DNA of 64,000 bases from the NCBI GenBank assembly GCA_966112615.1, contig CBHWDO010000016.1, positions 28,866 through 92,865 on the forward strand. Reading direction: 5' to 3'. The notes beneath the pieces are model-generated. The model saw only the letters and a list, made by a program, of their open reading frames with translations, was not told the origin of the DNA and made no database searches. Positions 15,700 through 23,962 of the stretch are shown piece by piece. The DNA comes from Flavitalea sp966112615. GTDB taxonomy: Bacteria > Bacteroidota > Bacteroidia > Chitinophagales > Chitinophagaceae. Position 1 is the stretch's first letter. The number at the start of each line of letters is the position of its first letter. The position numbers were made by a program, and so were the translations under genes.

Positions 15700-16722
15700 T
15701 TAGGTCCATGAGCTGATAGCGTAAACAACATGCTCCGGAAGAGCCACCTGAGTACCAGCCTTCATGAAGATTCTGTAGTACCACATCATTTCTTTCTTCT
15801 CATACCATACTTCAAGAGCTGTCTTACCATCTTCTCCCTCACCATAATCCTTATCGGTTGCGAAAACAAAATTTCCTCTCAAGGTCAGCACTGCTGCATA
15901 ACCTGCAGATCCTTTGATCTCGGTGATGATTGGAGTCCAGATGGATTCTTCCAGGATCGGAATTCCTTTATAAGCGAGTGACTTGATACCAGTCTGCACA
16001 TCGGTTACATAACCGTTGGTGATGCCGGCTGCGATCAGGTAATCTTCATAACCTTTTGCGATCTCCTTGCTCACGTAGAATGCTTTCTGAGAATCTTCGA
16101 AAGAATACATCAGGGCATTCTGCTTGTCATACATTGCCTTGACCAGGTTGTATGCATTGGCAGGAGTTGCGGAATAATCAGTACCATCAGCAATAGCGAT
16201 AGTCTGAGATGATGGGATAACACCGGAAGTGGTGTAGCGCTTCAGCCACTTGAACACACCATCAAATACATTGGTGCTCCATTGTGCACTTACTGGCACA
16301 ACGCGGTCAACATCTCCAAAGTAGCTATTGGAAGCCACGTCGATGTTTACTGCGCCCTGGAAGTAAGGCAGGATGTTACTACCAAAGAGAGGATCATTGT
16401 TCCTCCAATCCTTCAATGCTCCCTTGTAGAATTCGTTACGGCAGAACTGGGTTGCACCGTACACTTCTTCTACGGAGATCTTACGGGTAGAGGCTCCAAC
16501 TACTTTTTTGTAGTTCAGATCACAAGAAGCATCCCTTCTCTGGAGGATGTTCTGTACACGCCTGATATCTACGATCGTGCGGCTGCTCGATACGTTATCC
16601 ATCAGGGTGAATTCATTTAGGGTTCCACGGTAAGGGAATCCCTGTGGTATGATGTCAGCAAAGGCAGGAGCGATTACTGCTTCATGAAAAGAGAGAGAGT
16701 CGATTACAAATGTTTCAAACAT
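15700..16722 (-). CDS. Major capsid protein
   Basis: 340 residues from ATG 16722 (MFETFVIDSLSFHEAVI). The upstream in-frame stretch is intergenic-like and was excluded. The chain is rich in aromatic beta segments and ends YRIFMKAGTQVALPEHVVYAISSW, typical of the end of a capsid protein's P-domain. It lies downstream of a ClpP-like prohead protease and a possible decoration protein, the expected context for the shell subunit. No propeptide-like N-terminal arm is obvious, so the fused scaffold in the protease gene may serve that role. Confidence 0.65.
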   Translation of the reverse strand: MFETFVIDSLSFHEAVIAPAFADIIPQGFPYRGTLNEFTLMDNVSSSRTIVDIRRVQNILQRRDASCDLNYKKVVGASTRKISVEEVYGATQFCRNEFYKGALKDWRNNDPLFGSNILPYFQGAVNIDVASNSYFGDVDRVVPVSAQWSTNVFDGVFKWLKRYTTSGVIPSSQTIAIADGTDYSATPANAYNLVKAMYDKQNALMYSFEDSQKAFYVSKEIAKGYEDYLIAAGITNGYVTDVQTGIKSLAYKGIPILEESIWTPIITEIKGSAGYAAVLTLRGNFVFATDKDYGEGEDGKTALEVWYEKKEMMWYYRIFMKAGTQVALPEHVVYAISSWT

Positions 16723-16769
16723 TTTATTTGCGTTTGAGGAGTTACAAAAGATTGTTTCTGGTTGACTGA

Positions 16770-17159
16770 TTAAGCGTTGGCCTGCGCATCCCAACGACCT
16801 ACTGAACCGGCAGCACCGATCCTTACTGCGCTACCATCAGCAGCGAGCATTTTGGTAGTCAGAACTGTTGCCATTACTTTAAGTCCGTTGGAAGGATCCA
16901 GTGTAGCCACGTTAATGGTCTTAGCACCTGGAGCACCGGTTACTGTGATTGTATCACGTACTTCGCCGCCGAAGTCATCCATCACCTTTACATGAACTTT
17001 TTTCAAAGTATCACCGGCAGGAATGGTAGATCCATCGGTAACGGTTACTGTTTTTGCACCCGCATCGTAAGCATATGATACGGCAGGAGTAAAACCAGTA
17101 GTGCCAAGGTTTACATTCAGGTTAACCAGGTTGGCGTTATCTATCGCTTGTGCACCCAT
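16770..17159 (-). CDS. Putative head decoration protein
   Basis: 129 residues, Ala/Gly/Thr/Val-rich with regular beta pattern (AKTVTVTDGSTIPAGDTLKKVHVKVMDDFGG, then TITVTGAPGAKTINV), resembling small beta-sandwich decoration or stabilising proteins. It lies just upstream of the capsid gene in the head module. Assignment by composition and position. Confidence 0.45.
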   Translation of the reverse strand: MGAQAIDNANLVNLNVNLGTTGFTPAVSYAYDAGAKTVTVTDGSTIPAGDTLKKVHVKVMDDFGGEVRDTITVTGAPGAKTINVATLDPSNGLKVMATVLTTKMLAADGSAVRIGAAGSVGRWDAQANA

Positions 17160-17191
17160 TTTAATGAGAGTTTAAAATTTGAAATGATTGT

Positions 17192-17572
17192 TTATGCTGT
17201 TTTTACGTGAAGCACTACCGTGGCAATGAAGGCCGGAGCTGCGTTTGTATAGGCAGCAGAACCTCTTGATACTGATTCCATGTTGGTTCCAAGGCGAATC
17301 AAATCAGCGAATGTTGTAACCGTTGCAGTGCTGAGATAATCAGCTGCAACCAGGTCAGCAACCTGCTTATTGATACCCACCGTTGCATTGGCAATGATGT
17401 TGGCCATGGTCACTTTAGGATCGGCATTGTGAACAGTAGCTTTGTCAATTGAAAGGGTCAGCGTTCTTTTGTATTCCGCATCCTTGAAGTCGTTCACTAC
17501 AGGCTTCACGTAATCTGCAGGAAGTAGATCTTCACTGATCGATACCCTTGTTCCATTGTTGGTGATTGCCAT
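17192..17572 (-). CDS. Small structural protein, head module
   Basis: 126 residues: N-terminal ISEDLLPADYVKPVVNDFKDAEYKRTLTLSI, then Ala/Thr/Val-rich helices and strands ending TVVLHVKTA. Located between the prohead protease and the decoration candidate. Probably virion-associated; no family recognised. Confidence 0.5.
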   Translation of the reverse strand: MAITNNGTRVSISEDLLPADYVKPVVNDFKDAEYKRTLTLSIDKATVHNADPKVTMANIIANATVGINKQVADLVAADYLSTATVTTFADLIRLGTNMESVSRGSAAYTNAAPAFIATVVLHVKTA

Positions 17573-17606
17573 ATTCTTTCAATTGAATTTTTAGAAGAGT
17601 GATGAA

Positions 17607-18782
17607 TTACTTTTTGAACTGTCCGATTGGAGCCGGGGTTTCAGGATTGCCACTGTTGGAAGGCTTTCCGATCTTATTGATGATATCCTGCTCGAGTTCT
17701 TCATTCTTCTTCTTCAGCTCTTCATTGGCAGTTTCTAATTCAGTCAGGCGTTGGGTTAATGCGCTGGTAGCATTTTGCACAGCTGCATTAACTGCATTGG
17801 TGAAAGCTTCACCGGACAAAGCGTTGGTTACCGCTGTATTTACAGCTTCAGGAACCTGGTTGGTTACTGCTGCACCTACTGCTTCATTCACTGATTGATC
17901 AAGCTGCTCACCGATCTGGTTGATAGGAGCACTGATAGCTTCACCAATTGAGGTCATCAATGATTGATGATCACTATTTTCAGGTGCTTTTACACCTTTC
18001 ACGGCATTCATGATAGAATTGCCCAGATCCTGGAAGAACTTTTTCATCTCTTCTAATTCTTGTTTAATGGATAAATGAGTTTCGTTGGAAGGCTGCGGTG
18101 GTGCGGTCTTTACAGCGGAGTTGTAAGCATTAAGCACAGCCATGTTGGAGAACATCCAGTTTTCGCGCGAAATGGAATTGGTGAAGTTTACCTCACCTGT
18201 TACCTGCTTGATAAATCCTTTGTTCTTAGCTTCATCAGCGGTGAACCAGGATTCAGCATCCATCAATTTTTCGATCTCTTCTTTACTCAACCCTGTTGCG
18301 GTCGAGTAAAAGTCTCTTGCAGCATCATTGAACTGGCGCAGTGTTGCTGCATACTGTTCAATCTGGTTAACATTACCCCATGCTGCTCCACTAACGTTGT
18401 GGATCATAAACCAGGAATTCTTACTCATTTCAGGAGCGTTTCCTGCCATGAGAATGTAAGTGGCAGCGGATGCGATGATGCCCCGGCCTCTTGTGTTGAC
18501 TGTTTTACCTTTGGCCTGCATATCCTTGAGCAGGTCATGGATGGCCATGGCATCAGTTACTAAACCGCCGTAACTATTGATGTACACATTGAATGTGCTG
18601 GCCTCTACAGAAGTGATTTGATCCCGGAATGATTTGTAAGAAACTGAAGTGTCGTCGCCGTACCATTCTCTTAACCAGCCTTGAGTTTCGGCATCAACAA
18701 TGTCTCCATCTATGTAAATGTCAACGGTGTTGTTGATAACGTTCTTAACCTGGAAATTGAATGTCTGGAAGATGTTTCTCAT
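17607..18782 (-). CDS. ClpP-like prohead protease fused to a scaffold-like coiled coil
   Basis: 391 residues from ATG 18782 (MRNIFQTF). Residues 20-215 are a ClpP/SppA-type head maturation protease: oxyanion-loop region NVYINSYGGLVTDAMAI, nucleophile region RGIIASAATYILMAG, histidine in WFMIHNVSG, and a helix ending WFTADEAKNKGFI. Residues 240-391 form a helical, Gln/Asn/Glu-rich coiled coil (LTELETANEELKKKNEELEQ) like an internal scaffold. This protease-plus-scaffold layout parallels lambda C/Nu3. The longer frame to 18815 is not used, because the extra residues precede a normal ClpP-fold N-terminus. First gene of the head module. Confidence 0.8.
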   Translation of the reverse strand: MRNIFQTFNFQVKNVINNTVDIYIDGDIVDAETQGWLREWYGDDTSVSYKSFRDQITSVEASTFNVYINSYGGLVTDAMAIHDLLKDMQAKGKTVNTRGRGIIASAATYILMAGNAPEMSKNSWFMIHNVSGAAWGNVNQIEQYAATLRQFNDAARDFYSTATGLSKEEIEKLMDAESWFTADEAKNKGFIKQVTGEVNFTNSISRENWMFSNMAVLNAYNSAVKTAPPQPSNETHLSIKQELEEMKKFFQDLGNSIMNAVKGVKAPENSDHQSLMTSIGEAISAPINQIGEQLDQSVNEAVGAAVTNQVPEAVNTAVTNALSGEAFTNAVNAAVQNATSALTQRLTELETANEELKKKNEELEQDIINKIGKPSNSGNPETPAPIGQFKK

Positions 18783-18810
18783 TACAGTAGTAAAACTGCA
18801 ATGAAAAAGA

Positions 18811-18836
18811 TACATTTTGTAGTATTTTAATTACTT
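18811..18836 (+). promoter_or_regulatory. Copy A of a phage-specific operator/promoter motif
   Basis: TACATTTTGTA (perfect TACA-N3-TGTA palindrome, 18811-18821) is followed by GTATTTTAATTACTT. The same composite occurs on the minus strand at 39653-39690 and 35585-35615. This copy points toward the plus-strand gene at 18886. Confidence 0.5.
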
Positions 18837-18839
18837 AAC

Positions 18840-18856
18840 ATCACAATTTTTGTGAT
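18840..18856. promoter_or_regulatory. Perfect inverted repeat, putative operator
   Basis: ATCACAA-TTT-TTGTGAT, 7-bp arms, 30 bases upstream of the plus-strand gene at 18886 and overlapping its candidate -33 element. Likely a regulator binding site. Confidence 0.45.
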
Positions 18857-18878
18857 ACGTTATTTTTAACTACTTTAA
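18849..18878 (+). promoter_or_regulatory. Candidate promoter of the 18886 gene
   Basis: TTTG (18849-18852), 18 bases, then TACTTTAA (18871-18878), close to the Bacteroidota TTTG / TAnnTTTG pattern, 7 bases before the ATG. If both elements are right, the leader is very short. Confidence 0.4.
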
Positions 18879-18885
18879 AGAAAAA

Positions 18886-19191
18886 ATGAAATTTGCAATA
18901 AAGCTTGGTCGTCTTGACTCCCTTGAATCCATTAGTTATATTGATCCTGTGGAAGTTAGATTAACGGAAGGAGAGGAAATATTAATTCCCATAGGAACTT
19001 GCCACATTACTCGAAGTCCTGATGGAAAACATATAGGATACTTTACATTAAATAGAATAATTAATCTTGATTTATATTTTTACTACCACCATAATATTTT
19101 TGATGGAACTTTTGAGCTTATAAGTTTAACAGCCTCTCAAAAACCAGATGAACCAACGGCTAGACTAAGAGATAATTTAGTCGGAGAATAA
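18886..19191 (+). CDS. Hypothetical cargo (moron-like) protein
   Basis: 101 residues, mixed alpha/beta (VEVRLTEGEEILIPIGTCHI, then YYHHNIFDGTFELISL), no recognised family. It is inserted against the direction of the late operon between tail and head modules, has its own candidate promoter and palindrome, and faces a small HTH gene whose stop is only 1 base away. Independent expression from a lysogen is inferred. Confidence 0.6.
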   Translation: MKFAIKLGRLDSLESISYIDPVEVRLTEGEEILIPIGTCHITRSPDGKHIGYFTLNRIINLDLYFYYHHNIFDGTFELISLTASQKPDEPTARLRDNLVGE

Positions 19192-19192
19192 A

Positions 19193-19399
19193 TTAATTTT
19201 TAATCTCACATTTTACACAAGCATACTCGGCTTGCCTTCCTGAAATACCTAATTTATTGGCTATTTCACCATAACTCTTTTTGTCCCTTCTCAGTAGGCA
19301 AACCTTGGCTTTTATTATAGATTCACTGCCCACCAGTTGAACAAACTGATTCCAGTTGAGCAGTGCCATTTCTTGGAGCTTCTTATCCAATTCTGTCAT
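19193..19399 (-). CDS. Small helix-turn-helix protein
   Basis: 68 residues. The central segment KSYGEIANKLGISGRQAEYACVKCEI reads as a helix-turn-helix of the RNA-polymerase-sigma or resolvase type (helix, tight GIS turn, recognition helix). It converges with the 18886 gene with one base between the stops. Possibly a regulator of the neighbouring late genes or of the cargo gene. Confidence 0.55.
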   Translation of the reverse strand: MTELDKKLQEMALLNWNQFVQLVGSESIIKAKVCLLRRDKKSYGEIANKLGISGRQAEYACVKCEIKN

Positions 19400-19475
19400 T
19401 AAAGTAAAATTAGAGGTTTACTTATTATACTTTCATTTCGTAACTTTCCATTTGTAAATCTCATTTCTTTTTTAA

Positions 19476-19504
19476 CCTTGCTGTGGCTCAGCGAGGTTTT
19501 TTTA
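19476..19504 (+). terminator. Intrinsic terminator, plus strand
   Basis: CCTTGCTG (19476-19483) pairs with CAGCGAGG (19489-19496, one G-T), followed by eight T. It ends any plus-strand transcript running through 18886 and shields the tape-measure gene. Confidence 0.65.
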
Positions 19505-22500
19505 TTATAGAGTTGCTACTTCACTTTGTTTCACCCTCTTTTTTTGCGCATCAGTCACAGTCTTTGTATCCTGAACAACCTGAAGGCGATCAATTCTGCG
19601 GCTCTGTTCAATGGCAATGTTTTCCATCCTGGAATAAAATTCATTGAGATCTTCTCTGCTTATTCCGGAGCCTGTAGATACCACCGTATTGCTCACCGAT
19701 GGCATGAACACCGGAGCCTGCAATGATTCACCCAGGTTTCCACCGAACTCCATTTTACTCACTCGTGCTCCACTGGCAAAAGGAACTCCACCACCGATCT
19801 GGTTAAGTGCAGATGCAATTTGAGTTTGTGTACCGGAAATAGTGAAGGCTGCATTTTTAGGAGCGTTCTTTGTGCGGATAATATTCAACTCATCCACTTC
19901 ATCTTCGAATACCCTTCCCTTAAACATGAACGGATTTCCACCTCTGCTGTGTGGCCTTCCTCCTAATCTTCCACCCCTGGTAGTTGTCATATCAGGATTA
20001 CCACCATAAGCGAATTTTTGAGCAGATATTTGATTGGTAGCAGTGATATAGCGAAATGTTGCAAGACCCGAAAGAATACCCCCAATGATCGGGCCTGCCA
20101 CGGGTCCTAACTGGTATGCAGTTGACCAGATATTTGCAAGTTCCATCAGGTAGGCAATCTTTGCCTCCTTCTTTTTGATATTCTTATTTTTCTCAAATGC
20201 TTCCCGCTCAATACGAAGTTTTGTAGCTGCTGCCTGTCTTTCGATGCTTTCCTCCTCTGCTTTACTTTGAGCCTTGGCCAGTAACTGTTCCTTTTCAACA
20301 TCGAGTCTTTCCAGCTGCAGTTGCTTTGACTGCTCAATCCGATCGCGTTCAGCATCGAAATAATTATTCATTGCATCAGTAGCCAGATTGTAAGTCTGCT
20401 GCAATGCCTGACCAACCGCTTGCCCCACTTCTGAATCTGCATCAATATTAAATGCATCGGTGATTCCTTCCTGTAACAGTTCGCGGATGCTACGAACTTT
20501 CGCAAGTGCCTTATCAGCTGATTCTCCAAGTGAATCAGATAATTGAGCTTCTTTATTTTTCAGATCTGTAATGAAATCATTATACTTCTGATCGGTGATC
20601 TGCTTATTTGCAAGCAGCTGCTTATACTTTGGAAGTTGCTGTTGCATATTCGATACTTCCCGGGCCAGTATACCGATGTTTTCTTCTCGGTCAAGGTTTG
20701 CATTGGCAACCTCTTTCTTACGATCTGAACCCGGACCTGCTGCAATATTTGCTCTTTGGGTTGCTATGATTGCCCGGAATTCAGCAATGGATCTTTCACC
20801 AACGGCCTGCAGATCTTCCAAGGATGCTTCCTGCAATTCCCGATCGCTTTGAATGGCGGCAATCTTCGCATTACGAACAGCCTGAGCTGCATCGAGGGTA
20901 TTTTGTAATGACTGGAAACCGATCTGCTCTTCCAATAGGTCAAGCTGGTTTGCATAGGTCTCTGTCGCTTGAAGAATTGCTTTATCAGCGTCCAAACGGG
21001 CCTGTGCTTTCTGGGTTTCTGTGGCACCTGGAGTATTTGCCACTTCTTCTGCCTGCTGGTTTGCTTCATTGATCAGGAAATCACGCTGCTTTTGCAGATC
21101 CTTTACCAGGTCATCAAATTGTTTTTGAGTGATGGCGCGAAGCTTTTCATTGGTGTCTTTTTCCAGCTTCTCTCTTTCCAGTTGTAATTGAGCGCGAAGC
21201 TTCAATTCTTCTGCGTCCTTTCCTTTTAGCAAGTCTAATTTTTGATCAATAGCTTTTTGATTAATGGCAAGAATTTTTTTCAGGTAATTAGATTCATTTG
21301 TTTCGTTATTCAATCTTCTACGTTCTTCCTTAGCAAGATCAGTGTCCCGTTCTGCATCAATTTTACGGAAAGGATCTGTGTTCTGAAGCTTGGTTTGCCT
21401 TGATTGTCGATTGTTACCAAGCAATCTATCCAGTTCGTCTTGCAGCTTTTTTCGTTGAGCAATCAGTTTCTGCAGGTCAGCATTGGAGCCTTTAAATTCA
21501 TTGATCTGTTTATCAAGTGCCTCGATATCCTTCTTTAATTTTGCGATATCCACTTCATTATTCACTTTCGGACCTTCTGCGATCTTTGCGCCTTGTTGAG
21601 AATATTTTGTGGCTATCAGATCATCTGTTACATCCAACTCCTTAGCCAGTTTTGCACGTTGATCGCGGATAGCTTTCAATGCTTCTTTACCAAAGGAATT
21701 GCCGGTAATTAAATCAGAAACAGAGTTGACAAATGCAAATTGCTTTCTTGCTTCTGAAATGAAATCCTGCTCCTCAGGTGTGAGGTCTTCAAAATCCACT
21801 GCTCCACCGGTTGCTATTTTTCTTTCCAGGCCAAGTTCCAAAGTGGTGAGCCTTGCATCTTCTCTTAATTTCTCATCACGCACAGCCATTGCTGCCTGCA
21901 GCGCCGCCTTCTCTCTCAATGCCTTTACATATCCGTTGATCAGGTTGATTCCTTCCTGGGTATTGATATTTTCCAGGGTAAGACCTTTCAAATATTCAGG
22001 AGCGATGGCAATAAGATCTTCCAGTGCTTTTTTTCTTCCAGCGAGTGATACATTGTTATCTCTTGCAACCTTGGTGAGCGTTTGAATCTGGCTAACGGTA
22101 CCGGATGTGGATTCATTCACCCGTTGCATGATATCGGCAGTCAGGCGAAGTTCAATATTGCTGCGTTTGAAGTTGTCAATCGTTGAACCCATTGCCCGTG
22201 AAAGACCAATTAAAGCAGCGCCCAGTACTGAAACAATGGTAAGAATAACACCCAGCGGACCAGTACCAGCGGAAACTGCGATACCGAATGCACGCATAGA
22301 TGCTGTTACTATTTTTAAGCCATTATTTAAAACAAACAATACAGCATTATAGGCCCATGTAGCAGCTTGTAAAATACCAATTGCTACATAATTCAACACA
22401 ATTCTTGCATTTAACAACAATAGCCGTGCATTTACTGCTAGCAATTGTTTGTTCTGTACACCCCAACCTATTGCTAAAACTGATAATAGAGAGATAAGTA

Positions 22501-23962
22501 ATGGAAAATTTCCAATAAGGAGCAAAAAAATACTACTTAGCGTTACAAGAGCGGGTAAAAGCCTTGAAGCAATTTCAATCCTTATATTCTGCCAAGCCGC
22601 GGTATTTTGAGCAATATTTTCAGATACGGTTTCGATTTCAGCTCCTGCCTTTGCATTCTCTTCCTGGATGATCTTGCCTACAGCTGCAGCGACATCACCA
22701 ACTGTCACCTGCTCTTCACTTAAACCTTTAAAATTCTCTCGAAGCCTTACAGCGGAGATACCAAGGTTATCCAAGATTAATGGCGATTTCCTACCAATAC
22801 CGGTGACAATTGATTGAACCAGGTAATCAACCTCCTGACCCGTCTCCTTTGCTCTTCTGCGAGCGAAGTCAAGCAGTGTTCCAAGTTGTTCAACCGGGAT
22901 CTGGAAGTTATTTGCCTGAACTGCATTTTTCATTAATTCAAGATCACTCACAGTACCACGTGTAGCAACCCTTAAATTGGCGAGAAGATCAGGATTATTG
23001 AGACGGTTGAATGCAGCCTCCACACCTTCAATCTGCTTTGCATCGGCAATACCATCGCTGATCTGAGTGGTAAGCTGATTGAACAGCGCCTGAATACCTA
23101 CAAACTGCAATGCAAAGGATCCGATCTGTCCTTTCAAAGAATCAAAACCTTGTTTCAAACCATTGGTAAGCCTGGTTCCTACATCACCGGTACCCTGAAG
23201 CTCTTTTTTCATCAGGTCAACTTGCTGGGTAAGTGCAATAGCTTCTTTTCGGTTATCGATCAGTTGCTTTTCAATACTTTCAAAACTTCCTTCTCCTCTC
23301 TGCCTTGTTTCAGCAAGCTCCTGCTGCAATACATTGAATTGACTATTGAGGTCTTTGAGGCGATCATTTGCTTTGTTCACCTGACCACCAACAAGATCAT
23401 CCAATCCCATACGTTTGAAGGCCTGCACAATGCCCGATGTATATTCAGCAACAAGCAACCCATCCCGGGCAAATTGACGGCGAAAATCCTGCTCTGCAGT
23501 GGCCAGTTCTTTGAGTTTATTGATAGCCTGATCAAATTCAAGGTTTGCACCACGGAAATTAACAGGTGAACCGGTTGGAGTATTCTTTACCAGGTTGTAC
23601 AACTCCCGATATTCCTTATACAGGGCGGCATAACTACCTGCTGCGGCCTGTACACCTGCTGCCTGCTGCTTTGTTTGGCGGATCTCTTCTGCACGAGCAA
23701 TTTGAGCTGCCTTCTGCTCATTGATCATCTTCTGCCTTTCGGTTCTAAGTTCCTGTTCCTGTACTTTCAACCGGGAGATCTCGTCAGCATATTTTTTGAT
23801 ATCGGCAATGTCTTTCGCTGCTGCCAGTTGACCTTCAGCGCCAAGCTTTGCTTTCTTGATCGATTCGAACTTCTTTGAAATATTATCAAGCTCCTTGGAT
23901 AGATCTGAATACCCGAGTGTTTTGAGCTGATATATTTTAGTAACCTGACCTTGTGTTGCCAT
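19505..23962 (-). CDS. Tail tape measure protein
   Basis: 1485 residues, the longest gene of the phage. Long coiled coils lie at the N-terminus (ELDNISKKFESIKKAKLGAEGQLAAAKD) and through residues 830-1230. A hydrophobic core around residues 465-580 (LVTLSSIFLLLIGNFPLLISLLSVLAIGW) is followed by TGPLGVILTIVSVLGAALIGL. The C-terminus is Gly/Pro-rich and non-helical (RGGRLGGRPHSRGGNPFMFKG). This is the standard tape-measure layout, setting tail length and entering the cell envelope at ejection. It starts within one base of the stop of the upstream tail-tip gene. At about 0.15 nm per residue the tail would be a long siphovirus tail. Confidence 0.87.
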   Translation of the reverse strand: MATQGQVTKIYQLKTLGYSDLSKELDNISKKFESIKKAKLGAEGQLAAAKDIADIKKYADEISRLKVQEQELRTERQKMINEQKAAQIARAEEIRQTKQQAAGVQAAAGSYAALYKEYRELYNLVKNTPTGSPVNFRGANLEFDQAINKLKELATAEQDFRRQFARDGLLVAEYTSGIVQAFKRMGLDDLVGGQVNKANDRLKDLNSQFNVLQQELAETRQRGEGSFESIEKQLIDNRKEAIALTQQVDLMKKELQGTGDVGTRLTNGLKQGFDSLKGQIGSFALQFVGIQALFNQLTTQISDGIADAKQIEGVEAAFNRLNNPDLLANLRVATRGTVSDLELMKNAVQANNFQIPVEQLGTLLDFARRRAKETGQEVDYLVQSIVTGIGRKSPLILDNLGISAVRLRENFKGLSEEQVTVGDVAAAVGKIIQEENAKAGAEIETVSENIAQNTAAWQNIRIEIASRLLPALVTLSSIFLLLIGNFPLLISLLSVLAIGWGVQNKQLLAVNARLLLLNARIVLNYVAIGILQAATWAYNAVLFVLNNGLKIVTASMRAFGIAVSAGTGPLGVILTIVSVLGAALIGLSRAMGSTIDNFKRSNIELRLTADIMQRVNESTSGTVSQIQTLTKVARDNNVSLAGRKKALEDLIAIAPEYLKGLTLENINTQEGINLINGYVKALREKAALQAAMAVRDEKLREDARLTTLELGLERKIATGGAVDFEDLTPEEQDFISEARKQFAFVNSVSDLITGNSFGKEALKAIRDQRAKLAKELDVTDDLIATKYSQQGAKIAEGPKVNNEVDIAKLKKDIEALDKQINEFKGSNADLQKLIAQRKKLQDELDRLLGNNRQSRQTKLQNTDPFRKIDAERDTDLAKEERRRLNNETNESNYLKKILAINQKAIDQKLDLLKGKDAEELKLRAQLQLEREKLEKDTNEKLRAITQKQFDDLVKDLQKQRDFLINEANQQAEEVANTPGATETQKAQARLDADKAILQATETYANQLDLLEEQIGFQSLQNTLDAAQAVRNAKIAAIQSDRELQEASLEDLQAVGERSIAEFRAIIATQRANIAAGPGSDRKKEVANANLDREENIGILAREVSNMQQQLPKYKQLLANKQITDQKYNDFITDLKNKEAQLSDSLGESADKALAKVRSIRELLQEGITDAFNIDADSEVGQAVGQALQQTYNLATDAMNNYFDAERDRIEQSKQLQLERLDVEKEQLLAKAQSKAEEESIERQAAATKLRIEREAFEKNKNIKKKEAKIAYLMELANIWSTAYQLGPVAGPIIGGILSGLATFRYITATNQISAQKFAYGGNPDMTTTRGGRLGGRPHSRGGNPFMFKGRVFEDEVDELNIIRTKNAPKNAAFTISGTQTQIASALNQIGGGVPFASGARVSKMEFGGNLGESLQAPVFMPSVSNTVVSTGSGISREDLNEFYSRMENIAIEQSRRIDRLQVVQDTKTVTDAQKKRVKQSEVATL

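Noticed and set aside
15700..16794. Longer major capsid frame starting at 16794
   Set aside because: The first 24 residues overlap the previous gene's stop region and are not capsid-like; ATG 16722 fits better.
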